Shown piece after piece: positions 1 to 10,781 of a stretch of DNA of 64,000 nucleotides (the first letter of the stretch is position 1; each line of letters opens with the position of its first letter). Source of the stretch: Prinsepia uniflora (Eukaryota; Streptophyta; Magnoliopsida; Rosales; Rosaceae); NCBI GenBank assembly GCA_032719365.1, contig CM064875.1, positions 20,435,674 to 20,499,673 of the forward strand, given 5' to 3'. Position numbers and translations under genes: made by a program. The notes under the pieces were generated by a model. It was not told where the DNA came from. It did no database searches and saw only the letters and a list, made by a program, of their open reading frames with translations.

Positions 1-99
1 CAAATAACTCTGTCATGTAGTTTATGTCTCGTAAGATCTTTGTTACATTAGTATTTTTGTTTCTTTGAGTTTATCGTTTGAGCAAAAGTTCTTGCTTAG

Positions 100-928
100 G
101 ATGCAACACATGCTCTCCTATCCGACCATGATTGGCTTCGTGCACTGCGGATGACTTCCTATGGGTTTCTTCTGTACGGACCTGGTTCTTATGCTTGGTA
201 CCAGTTTCTTGATCATTCTTTGCCTGCAAAAACAGTAAGAAACCTACTGCTGAAGGTATGAACTTTTATACATCAATGTTGACGGGTTATGGAACTTGGA
301 AACACCGTAATTTATTTGTATTTTCAAAATTAACTGAACAGCATTTTTTAAAAGGTACCTTATAGCTTTCTTTTCTTACAGGTTTTATTAAACCAAATTG
401 TGCTTGGTCCATCTGTGATTGCTGTTGTTTTTGCATGGAACAATTTATGGCAAGGGAAACTCTCACAGCTTCCGGACAAGTACCAGAGAGACGCTCTTCC
501 CACTTTACTTTATGGTAATATTTATCGACTTCTAATTGTTATTTTTCTTCACTCTCCAATTCAGATTTCGTGAACTGATATGTTTTCAATTTTTATTATA
601 CTGTTATTATTTCTTATGCAGGATTTAGGTTCTGGATACCAGTCAGTTTATTGAACTTCTGGTACACTTTTTTCTCTTCTTATAATTTTTTTCCTCCTTT
701 TCTTGCATCCTTAGTGGTAAGAGGGATATATTTATGCAGTGGTTGATTGGAAATCTCTTTGCCAAGAATATCATACTCAAGTTATGATTTTTACTGTTTA
801 TTGCCGAAAGACAATTTAACCTAAATGCATCTCAGTATAGGGTGGTGCCTCTACAAGCCCGTGTAGCTTTCATGTCCGTGGGTTCAATATTCTGGAACTT
901 CTGTTTGTCTTCAACCATGAGCAAGTAA
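100..928 (+). CDS. Mpv17/PMP22-family membrane protein, 3' part (last four exons)
   Basis: Four exons read in one frame: 100-255, 382-514, 622-661 and 841-928, all with AG/GT borders and compatible phases (0, 1, 2), ending in TAA at 926-928. They give the last 138 residues; bases 1-99 read as intron and the first exons lie outside the window. The protein contains DHDWLRALRMTSYGFLLYGP, then GPGSYAWYQFL, and near the C-terminus FRFWIPVSLLNF, VVPLQARV and IFWNFCLSS. This W-x-P...NF...VP...R...WN..LS pattern is the Mpv17/PMP22 signature. Family members are small integral membrane proteins with about four membrane spans in peroxisomes, mitochondria or plastids, thought to affect membrane permeability or metabolite flux. 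The targeting N-terminus is missing, so the organelle cannot be told. No frameshift or stop is seen, so the gene looks functional. Confidence 0.9.
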
Positions 929-2963
929 CATCTGTGCATTTTATCGACGCTTGTTATCAGCGGGCAGATTTATGAGGTATCTCTTGCATATCCAATTCCG
1001 TACCTGGCTTTGATATTGTTAGTTCTTTGTGTTTTATGTTATTTCTCACTTGTTTCAGATTAGTTTGTACTTCTGAAATCTGAGTAGACCCACCGTGGAG
1101 AGAAAATGAGGACCTGAATCACTTGTATTTTTTTTTTTAATTCAAATGCATATGCTTCAAATAGAAGAGGAAACCCGATACTTTTGTTTGATTGACCTCG
1201 TACTTTGATTTTTCACATTATTCTTCATTATAGTAACTTGAAGTGAAGCATGCAGATTTTGAGACAAATAACCTTTAAAGCATTGTCATCTATTTGTCAC
1301 TGTTCAAAAAAGGATCTAGGTGGCTGCCTAGGCTCTAGGCACTCGAGCACCGTTATGATTAAAAGCCAGAATGGGAGAGGTAATCGGCCGATAAATAAGC
1401 GGACCGCAGGCTAAGCGGGTTTTGAATTTTGTTTTTGTATTTTTTTTTTCAAGGTTGGGAAGCATGGTTTTAACTTTTAAATTTGAAAATCCAATCCCTA
1501 ATTTTAATCTAAAATCAAAATTGTGGATGTGATTTGTTAAAACATGAATTAGTTGACAAATTAGTTTTTGTATCTAGAAACTTTGAATTGGAGGTTATTA
1601 AAAAAATATTATTTGATAGTATTTATTATATTATTATTATTTTATTAAAAAAAAACTACCTAGTCTCCAGCGAGGCGCATAGGCACTAGTCTCTTATTCG
1701 CTGCCTAGCTTCTAATGATCTTTTGAATATTGCTATTTGTTATGAACACTGTTTTTTATCTTTTTTGTCTGAAGCCATCACAACCAACATCATCTCTTAG
1801 GTAGAAGAAAGCTTGGAATGTTAGCAATTGAAAATATGATTGTACTTTTTTTTGTGAAAATCAAGATATCCCTCGTACATAGATGAGCATTAATCATTGA
1901 GCCACGTAGGATCCCGATAGGAGGGAAACTCTCCTTAATGTTGAAAATATAATTGTGCTTTGCCATTCAGTATTTGTTAGGTTTTCCCCTACTTGATATA
2001 AACACCCTCATGGGCCTAACCCTCAGCCAAAACCAAAAAGGAGAACAATAAGAGAAACGGTCATTTAACCATAAACGGGGATGTAGTGGATGAAGACTTA
2101 GGTAGAAGATTAGTGAAGGTAATGATGGATTATGTCGCCCTAATCAAGGTTTGATTTCCGTATCTGTCTGGGGTCGTGGATATGTTTAGCAGGTATTTCT
2201 GTGGGTCAAGAGTTGACTATCGTCTATGCAAGTTTGTCCTTTATTTCATTGGGGCCGGGAGATTAGCGAGCTAAGCAAATAGAGATGCCTTGGCAAAGTT
2301 AATGGGGCGGAAAGGTAACAACTGAAAAGCGCACAGAACAAACTTTTGTGTAAATGGGAGATTGAATATCAACGGATACAAACTTGCAACTTCAATTTTA
2401 CATCATTATCCTTTACCATAGAAGGATTTAGAAAATCAAGAACTTGGACAATGAAGACCGTAGAAATCATCAATTGTATTGTCCAAGTGTGCAATGCAAT
2501 GCTGCTGATGCCCGGTCTCTAGATTCTCGACCTTAGAATGCATTCCCATCAGTAATCACATCACATCGCTAATGTTCTCGACCTTAGCCATGACATTTTT
2601 TCCGCCGATTTTCCCACAATCGAAGTGGCATATGAGATGGGGAAGAATCGATCCCTACCTTGCCTTTAATTTGGGTCGAATCTTATGTAGCTTTTATACA
2701 GAAGCCATCAAACAATAAGCATCTAGAGAACAAAGAAGCCATCTCATACTTCACCACTTTGCATAAGAATACACAATTTTGGAGCATAAAAGAAAAAAGA
2801 TGAAAGCATTAATTCATAAGAATATGTGAATTCATCGTTACAAATTATCTTCCGGAGCAGCGGAGCTAGCTAGGAAGGAATAACAAGCTCGAAAAACCCG
2901 GAAATCGGCCTGCAACGGAAGTTCATCAAATTCTGGGGTGGACGAAACAGCAGAGAGCAGATC
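929..2963. other. 3' UTR of the Mpv17-family gene and intergenic spacer
   Basis: The first 200-300 bases after the stop are probably 3' UTR. Around 1310-1350 and 1665-1715 there are oppositely oriented 'ctaggcactag / gcctaggc'-rich stretches around an AT-rich centre. This resembles a small non-autonomous element common in plant spacers, but no clear terminal repeat or TSD was found. The rest, including the ~400 bases before the RING gene start, is AT-rich with no coding signal that I can see. Confidence 0.4.
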
Positions 2964-5077
2964 ATGAGAAGATCAAGCACCATGAATGCCACTTCTAACT
3001 ATTCTCTTCCTCGTCTTACGTACCAAGATCCGTACAATTTCTTTTTTGGAATTGAGGACGATATTGGTGATTGGCCTATTAGTCCACTGTCTGGGAATTT
3101 TGAAGCCACCCAAGTAAGTATATGTAATTTATTCCCCTATTTCTTTATAGTGCTAATTGGGCATATGACGGTGGTTTAAATTAGATAATTCATCAAATTT
3201 CTTCAAATTCTCTCAATTAGGTAGGATTCGAAGAAAATTTAGAAGCCATGTTTGGTGGATTGATTGAATTGAATTGAATTGGATAACTAAGTAAATTTAA
3301 TGTATATTGAATATAAAAATGGATATGTTGACGGCAAGAAGAATATATAAAATTAGATATAAAAGGAACAAACTTACATCTTCTAATACTATTATTTTGA
3401 GTGGATTGGATTCAATGCGTTTTTTTTGTCTCTCCTCTTTAATCTCCTTTTGAGTTATTCAATTCAATTAAATCCACTTCACCAAATGAGCCGAAAGGAG
3501 ATTAGAAATGGAAGAAATCTCCGCTCAAATTGATAGGATTAGAAGAGATAAGTACTGTTCCATGGCTATTCTCATCTACTTATTTTAGAATGAAAACAAT
3601 TTCAATTTTACATGAAGTTACATTGAATTTGATGAGTTATCGAAGTTAATCCAATCTTACATACCGATCGAAAGTAGCCAAAGTGTGTTTTTGAACAAGG
3701 TAAAGTGTCTTGTCGAAGATGATGGTGAGAGTATGAACTGAATTACTTTTGTGACATAATCAGGCTACAAGAACAGGTGCCTCTGATTCAAGGCGACCAT
3801 TTGAGGGAACGCTAGCACCCCCTTTCGGCTTAGCAGGGTAATCACCATCGACACTCTTCACAACTGTTCCTTGTATACAGTTTTGTCTCCTTTTTATGTC
3901 ATTGAGTCACATAACAATCAAATAAAAATTAAAGAGGAAATTGTATTTGAGGACACAATTATCACATGGAAGAATAAACAACGTTTTTTTCTTACTACCG
4001 AAGACGGACTCACAAAACAAATCTAAGTAAAATGTTTCTCTTCTGCCCACCCAATTTACTTATTCTACGAATAATTGGTACTTTAGCCTAACCTGAATTC
4101 AAAATATGGGGTTCATGCGTGCTTGCAACTAAGAAAAAATCCGTATTTTAAGAATTGTGATTTTTCTTGTTTGTCCCTAGGAGAATCAATGATGTTAACT
4201 GCTACGTGCAGACCAAATTTTTTTTAAAATTATGAGTTTACTTATTTAACCTGACAAAATCAAGGGTGCTACTCGAGGTTTAACTGTTTGAGTTTTTAGA
4301 AAGTTTTGGCGAGTGGAGTGTTCGAGTAGGGTTAGAAACTTTCCACTTCAACCACCAATCATTGGTGGGTTGAGTTGTCTTTATTTGTATCTTTGTATGT
4401 TAAAAAAAAAAAATTTACCAAGAACCTCAATGTCATCATTCCCAGGTTCTTCGAAAACTTTCTCATGAGATCTATAGAAAAATGAATGTGTGTATTGTGT
4501 GTATAACAGGTAAAATTCAAATGCATCTAAACCGTCCATATTTGATCTAACAGTTATTACAAGTCCACATTACAAGAAGTTCCTAACTTGTACATTGTTA
4601 TAATTGTCTCTCTAGCTTGCTCATTTCCATTCACCATCTACCAATTACTGAATTTGCAGTTCAGCAAGACCACCAGCTTCCCGATTTCATATTCTGGTCT
4701 TCGGCGATGATCCCCGGACTGGACAGATCACCGGGAACCAATGGAATGCAGCAACCCCACCTAGACTTGAAGTGAACTCGAGATTGACCCGAAACGAGCA
4801 AAAGAGGGCATTGCAGAAGCTGAAGAAGGAGATATACAATCCTTTTAGGAGAATATCACAGAGGGTCAACTTGTACTACAGGGACACTATTGTGAAGGAG
4901 AATGAAATGGAGAACGATGAAAATGGTAAGAGGTGTGCCATTTGCTTGGAGGACTTTGAGCCTAGAAAAGAGGTAATGGTGACTCCATGTAGGCACATGT
5001 TTCATGAGGAATGCATTGTGCCTTGGGTCAAAAGCAACGGTCACTGCCCCGTCTGTAGGTTTTCAATATGTGACTAA
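2964..5077 (+). CDS. RING-H2 finger protein, probable E3 ubiquitin ligase
   Basis: Three exons join in phase: 2964-3113 (50 codons, donor CAA|GTAAGT), 3764-3837, and 4660-5077 (stop TAA), giving 213 residues. The C-terminus holds a RING-H2 domain: CAIC, then C-R-H-M-F-H-E-E-C, then CPVC, i.e. the C3H2C3 ligand set with nothing missing. It is preceded by a basic, helical stretch (RNEQKRALQKLKKEIYNPF). The N-terminal half is Ser/Pro/Gly-rich with no known domain, and no membrane segment is seen. Such proteins recruit a ubiquitin-charged E2 and transfer ubiquitin to a substrate; the target cannot be inferred. The start is the first ATG (2964); an in-frame ATG at 2982 is an alternative. Short 3' UTR, then repeats from ~5190. 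Part of exon 3 was copied elsewhere (see 6845-6870). Confidence 0.92.
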
Positions 5078-5189
5078 ATTATAAAGAGACTACATTGGTG
5101 TTGTATATATCATATAACGCTAGTGATTGTTGCTTCTATTAATATGAACTTCGGGAAATTTTCTGTTTTGAGTAGCTCTAGCTCATGCA

Positions 5190-6455
5190 TGCCCTCATTA
5201 TTGAGTCGGGTCTGGCAAGTCCGACCCAAATTATTTGGACTTGGATTGGGCCGGGCCGTGCTATTTCACAATTTCAAAAGTATCGGACCGGGCGGATTTA
5301 GTCATAAATATAAAAATCCAAGCACTTTGTTGGGCTAGATTTTTATCGGGCTTTACGGGCCGGGCCGGGCCTAATAAGCTCATTCGGGCTGGGCTCAATT
5401 GGATTTTTAGAAATAACTTGTTCAACCTTTCAAAGAAAAAAAAAAAACTTATTCCACAAATTTTGGAGTTAAGAAAAAAAAAGTATGAAAGAAAATATAA
5501 TATTACAACTTTATCATCAAATTAACTCACTTTCAATCTCAACCTCCCCAGTCTCATCATCACTACATATATTTGGTGCTTATATGTTAGACCAACCTAA
5601 AACAAATTCTTGTTATTAAAACCTAAAACAAATTTAGTGATTACATCCATCCACTTTTAAAAAATACATTACAACCTCATCATCAAATTCTTGTTAGCAA
5701 ATTGTGTTAAAGCAAATCGTGACTATATATTTATCTAAAATTGATTGACTATATGTTCTTTATGTAAATAGATATAATTGTGCAAAGATGGCTACACAAA
5801 GAAATAAAACAGTGATATCGATAATGTAAAAAACATGAGGCATAGCTGTATTGTTTTCCTAATTTTAATATCCCAATGCAAAAAAAAAAATGCCAATTGT
5901 GCCTAAACTTCAATTGTGTTAGACTTGTCAAGGTTGAAACAAAAAGAGCCATAGTTATGATAGAATTTAACATATGAATGCAAAAAACATCTTAGACCAG
6001 ATTTGGATCATAACCATGAAATCCTAAATAATAGAAAGAACGAAACTTTACTTCACTTTATTACTCACGGAACACCCTTATTACAAGTAGGATTAGATTC
6101 ACACAAAAGATATATATTCGGCAGTAGCATGCGTAAACCATAAACAAAAATTAAGAAAGAATTTTCTATATATACATATATATATATATATAAAGGAAAC
6201 ACAATAATTCCTAATTAATAATTATTTTATATATTTGGGCTTATGGGCTGGGTTTATACGGGTGGGTCGAGCTGAGCTTACCGGGTCTTATTGGGCTTGA
6301 CCCTATGAGGCTTATCAGGTTTGAATACACCAAGCCCAAGTCTAGTCCGCTAATGTTCGGGCCGGGTCAACTCACGACCCATAGCGGGCCGGATCAGACT
6401 TTCTTTAATGAGCCTAACGGGTATCCACAAGTCCATGTGCTTCTGGGCTAAATGG
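5190..6455. mobile_element. GC-rich 'gggccggg' non-autonomous element, copy 1 (possibly hAT-like)
   Basis: Both ends are built from GGGCY-type repeats: left end about 5190-5400 ('gggccgggccgtgc', 'cgggctttacgggcc'), right end about 6232-6455 (ending 'cttctgggctaaatggtgagg'). The same two ends, in the same order, flank a different middle at 9124-10015, which argues for one element family. Many plant non-autonomous hAT elements have such termini; that class is inferred. The middle (5400-6230) is AT-rich with no coding signal, and no clean 8-bp TSD was identified. Confidence 0.45.
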
Positions 6456-7295
6456 TGAGGACTAATGCATATGAATAAGATACTGCACTATATAAAATGA
6501 TGTGTCAAATTTTCTCTTAAACGTGTACACCTTAACAATTAATGTTCAAATTCTCCCATATGGTCCCATTGCATCCAATATTCCGTAAAATTTATCACAT
6601 TTGAAGGAAAAAAAAGTATCAGATAAGATTAGTAGAGGAAAAATTATTCATAATGAAATACATATATATATATATATATGATGAAAATTGAGTAAACGTG
6701 GTAATAGGCAGATAAGAAAGAAACTGCATATTAACAAATATAATATAGTTCGGGGAAATTTTGGCAAGCTAACACAAATTCAGGAGAGCATTGGCAAATT
6801 TCTGTATACTAATAAAAGGTTAAATGCACTAGGAACACAATCAACAGCTTCCCGATTTCATATTCTGGTCAAATTTCTCATTCGATTTCATATTATGAGG
6901 ACTAATGCATATGAATAAGATACTGCACTATATAAAATGATGTGTCAAATTTTCTTTTAAACATGTACACCTTAACAATTAATGTTCAAATTCTCCCATA
7001 TGGTCCCATTGCATCCAATATTCCATAAATTTATCACATTTGAAGGGAAAAAAAGTACCAGATAAGATTAGTAGAGGAAAAATTACTCATAATGAAATAC
7101 ATATATATATATAGGATAATGAAATACATATATATATATATAGGATGAAAATTGAGTAAATGTGGTAATAGGCAGATAAGAAAGAAACTGCATATTAACA
7201 AATATAATATAGTTATGGGAAATTTTGGCAAGCTAACACAAATTCAGGAGAGCATTGGCAAATTGCTCTATACTAATAAAAGGTTAAATGCACTA
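6456..7295. repeat. Direct tandem duplication, 440-bp offset
   Basis: The sequence starting 'tgaggactaatgcatatg' at 6456 recurs at 6896 and both copies run in parallel for about 380-400 bases with few differences, including a (TA)n tract that has been further duplicated in copy 2 (7098-7143). Copy 1 ends near 6838. The ~57 bases before copy 2 contain a 26-base segment identical to exon 3 of the RING gene (4674-4699 = 6845-6870) plus a second short 'cgatttcatatt' match. No gene lies here. Confidence 0.88.
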
Positions 7296-7390
7296 GAAAC
7301 ACAATCAATCTCGAAATGCATCAGAGACTGAAATTTGCCTCAATTTGCACTAGAAACAAGTACATCGTAAAAAAACGTTGTACCATTTAA
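7210..7390 (+). repeat. Dispersed repeat end, also found split around a solo LTR
   Basis: The stretch 'cactagaaacacaatcaatctcgaaatgcatcagagac ... caatttgcac ... aagtacatcgtaaaaaaacgttg' matches the reverse complement of 23845-23960 joined to 20740-20775. It is therefore a second copy of the repeat into which the 20776-23844 solo LTR inserted. Family unknown; no ORF. Confidence 0.55.
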
Positions 7391-7562
7391 CAAATATCAT
7401 ATTTAACGTTGTTTAAGATAGTTATATAGCAGATTATTTTGGTTATATCGGCATCTTCTTCCTCCATCAACTTCTCTCAAAAAAAAAAAACAGCAACCAA
7501 TCTATCTCCCCTAAAAAAAAGCAGACATACACCTATCACCACAATATCACACTGACCTTGCC

Positions 7563-8200
<638 letters not shown>

Positions 8201-9123
8201 AGCCTAAATATGGCCCGAGGAGTCTCAGGTCGTTTCGAGGTTGTTTAACTCGAAACCAAGGAGCTTGGTAGGCTATGTAAGTTCCTACTATCATTTTACG
8301 GTAGAAAAGTTGAAGGTTAGATGTAGGAAGCTTGAAAGATAGATTCTAAAACCATGGCTAGAAGTCAAGTCGATTAAACCATGTGATCGAGATACGTTTC
8401 TTGGTTTTGATGTTGTAGACCTTCTCATGGGCTTGTGTAGATGCATTTAGATAGTTAAAACATGAAAAATGGACGTAAGAATCGAGTTTTAGAGCCAAGT
8501 CAAGGTCGAGCGTTAAGCGACCCGAAACTAGGAACCGCGTCGAGCAAATGAGGTTGAAGACGATGAATAATTCCCTAGCATGTAAGGCCCACACACAGGG
8601 ACTTTCGACGGCGTGTGTGCGACACGAACCATTCCCAAATACATAAAAAGAACACACCTGGTCTTACTCCCGTCTAACAGTTCCTGTCAGACTAGGGATA
8701 TTATGACTTACTCCACTTACATATCTTATTAGGTTAACCAAACTGAACCCACCCTTACGGGGCTACCGCATACACCCAACCCATTAACCTCGTCAAGTAG
8801 TGAGAAACTATCACCTAACTTCCCCCAAACATTAGTTCGTTAGATAATTATAGTAAATTATACATAACCATTTAGTATAGGAATCGTTCATTCATCATAA
8901 CATCACTTTTGACGTCTTGTCTTCATCATGTCTTCATCATTTCATATCGTATTATCATCATATCACCATATATTTCATCATATCATCTCATCATAACCCC
9001 TCATCACATATTATATCATAGCATTATCATACCCTCACACAAATATTATCACATGTCCATAATTATATGATCAAGACACATTTATGGATTCATCATCATA
9101 ATATCATAATTTAAATGCATTTT
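8201..9123. other. Spacer without recognisable gene
   Basis: No coding signal was found. About 8880-9070 is a degenerate pyrimidine-rich 'atcatcat/tcatatcatc' low-complexity tract. Confidence 0.4.
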
Positions 9124-10015
9124 AGGCTTGGGTCGGGCCAGGTCGGGCCTATTTCATAATTTTAAAAATACCTGGCTGGGTCGGGCGGGCTTGATCATAA
9201 ATATAAAAGCCCATGCCCTTTGTCGAGCCGGGTTTGGGCTGGGCTTTTATCAGGCTTTATGAGTCGGGCCTACTAAGCCCACTTGGGCCGAGCCTACTAA
9301 GCCCACTTCTACCTACCTAATTATAAAAGTGTGAGTTGAGCTTAAGTATCATTATTGAATATTGAGACAAGGTCGTAAGGAGGGGACCTATTGGGTTTGG
9401 AGAATTGACTTAACCTTTCGACCACAAAGTCGAGACAAGATAAGGTGGTCACTAATCACAAATCTACTTGAATTGTAGTAAGTTCTATGTAGTGTTACCC
9501 GAAGGGTTAGCTCCTGAGAGATTCTTTGTAGAGCTATGCTACTCCTAATTGTTACTTAGTGTAGTAAAGGTATCAGAATCAAAGTAGGTCAAAAAGAGTG
9601 AATTTGGTGAATTTCTTATATCAAATTGCAATGACTTAAGTAACCTTTTCGGTAAAGATGGAACAGTGGGACGTGGAGTTGTATATAAAAACATGCATTG
9701 ATATAAAACTAGGTTGAGCTTGGGTTGAAGTTTTGAGTTTGGGCTGAAATAGTAGTAATAAGAATTGACTAGCTATTAATTCTTAATTTATAATTATTTT
9801 ATATATTCGGGCTTCTGGATCGGGTTTACATGGGCGGGTTAGGCTGGGCTTATCGGGCCTTATTGGGCTCGGGCCTATTGGGTTTGAATACCCTAAGCCC
9901 AAGTCCAGCCCGTCAACAAGCAGGCCGGGCCGGGTCAGATTTTTTGTCATCGGGCATACCGGGTACCCACAAGCCCATGGGCTTCTGGGCCAAATGGTGA
10001 GGGTTAATTTAAGGT
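9124..10015. mobile_element. GC-rich 'gggccggg' non-autonomous element, copy 2
   Basis: Left end 'aggcttgggtcgggcc' to about 9310, right end about 9808-10015 ('gggcttatcgggccttattg ... cttctgggccaaatggtgaggg'). Both match copy 1 at 5190-6455 in order and orientation, but the middle (9310-9800) is different and shorter. An apparent ORF across the right end reads the repeat itself. No TSD was resolved. Confidence 0.48.
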
Positions 10016-10581
10016 CACTATTATCCACATTAATCTTAAGTTTATGTTTCCCAAATTTTGTAGTATTAACCTGAATTCTTTTTATTAAATATAAACACAT
10101 TATATTGATAATTCAGAAACAATAACTTTCATGATAAATAAATTCAAGTATTTCAAGAAAAATAACTATCATGTTGAACGCACCGCCAGGAACCACCGCA
10201 CATGCCCTCAAGTTCCAGTGAAATCTTTCTATGCGTGGTGTCTACGTGCTGATACAATGTCTTCGTATACCTCTAGATGTGACCCGTTTGTCTGGCATTC
10301 AGGTTGCCCGACTTGCAACCTCGACCCATTTCCAATTCCTAGTTTTCACGTTTGTTTTTTGTGTTCTATTGATCCAATTAAGTCTAAATAGCATGAGAAA
10401 AGGATCTTTAGACTCATAATAGGAAAAACTTACCTCGATACTTAGCCCTAGGCACCAGTCCTTTGACCATGGTTTCTCACCCATTTCAATGGCCTCTCCA
10501 ACGTCCAACGTACTCTTTGTTGTTCCAAAATGATCTTGGAGGCTCAATTAATAACTAGCATTCTTAGCTAAACGCTAAGAA
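10016..10581. other. Spacer before the LARD element
   Basis: No recognised gene or repeat. The last bases, AAGAA at 10577-10581, are a candidate diverged TSD of the following element (AATAA at 20241-20245). Confidence 0.35.
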
Positions 10582-10655
10582 TGTAACGACCCATCCCGAA
10601 TTCCAAGATTAAATTAGTGACTAATCATGATTAGTGAGGTTAATCCCTGATTATT
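10582..10655 (+). repeat. Truncated LTR start fused to internal 3' end
   Basis: The first ~70 bases match the LTR start ('tgtaacgacccatcccgaattcc ... gaggttaatccctgatta'), then switch to the internal 3' sequence ('tttccacgaggtggatgtgg') that otherwise lies at 17117. A few shared bases (gatta/atta) sit at the switch, as expected for a microhomology-mediated deletion. Confidence 0.75.
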
Positions 10656-10781
10656 TCCACGAGGTGGATGTGGAATCAGGATAGTTGGAGTTTCGAGAAC
10701 GAAACTAATTAAAGAGGGAAGAACGGTTGGAATTAGGTCGGATTGGAATTTCGAGGACGAAATTAATTAAGGAGGGAAGGT

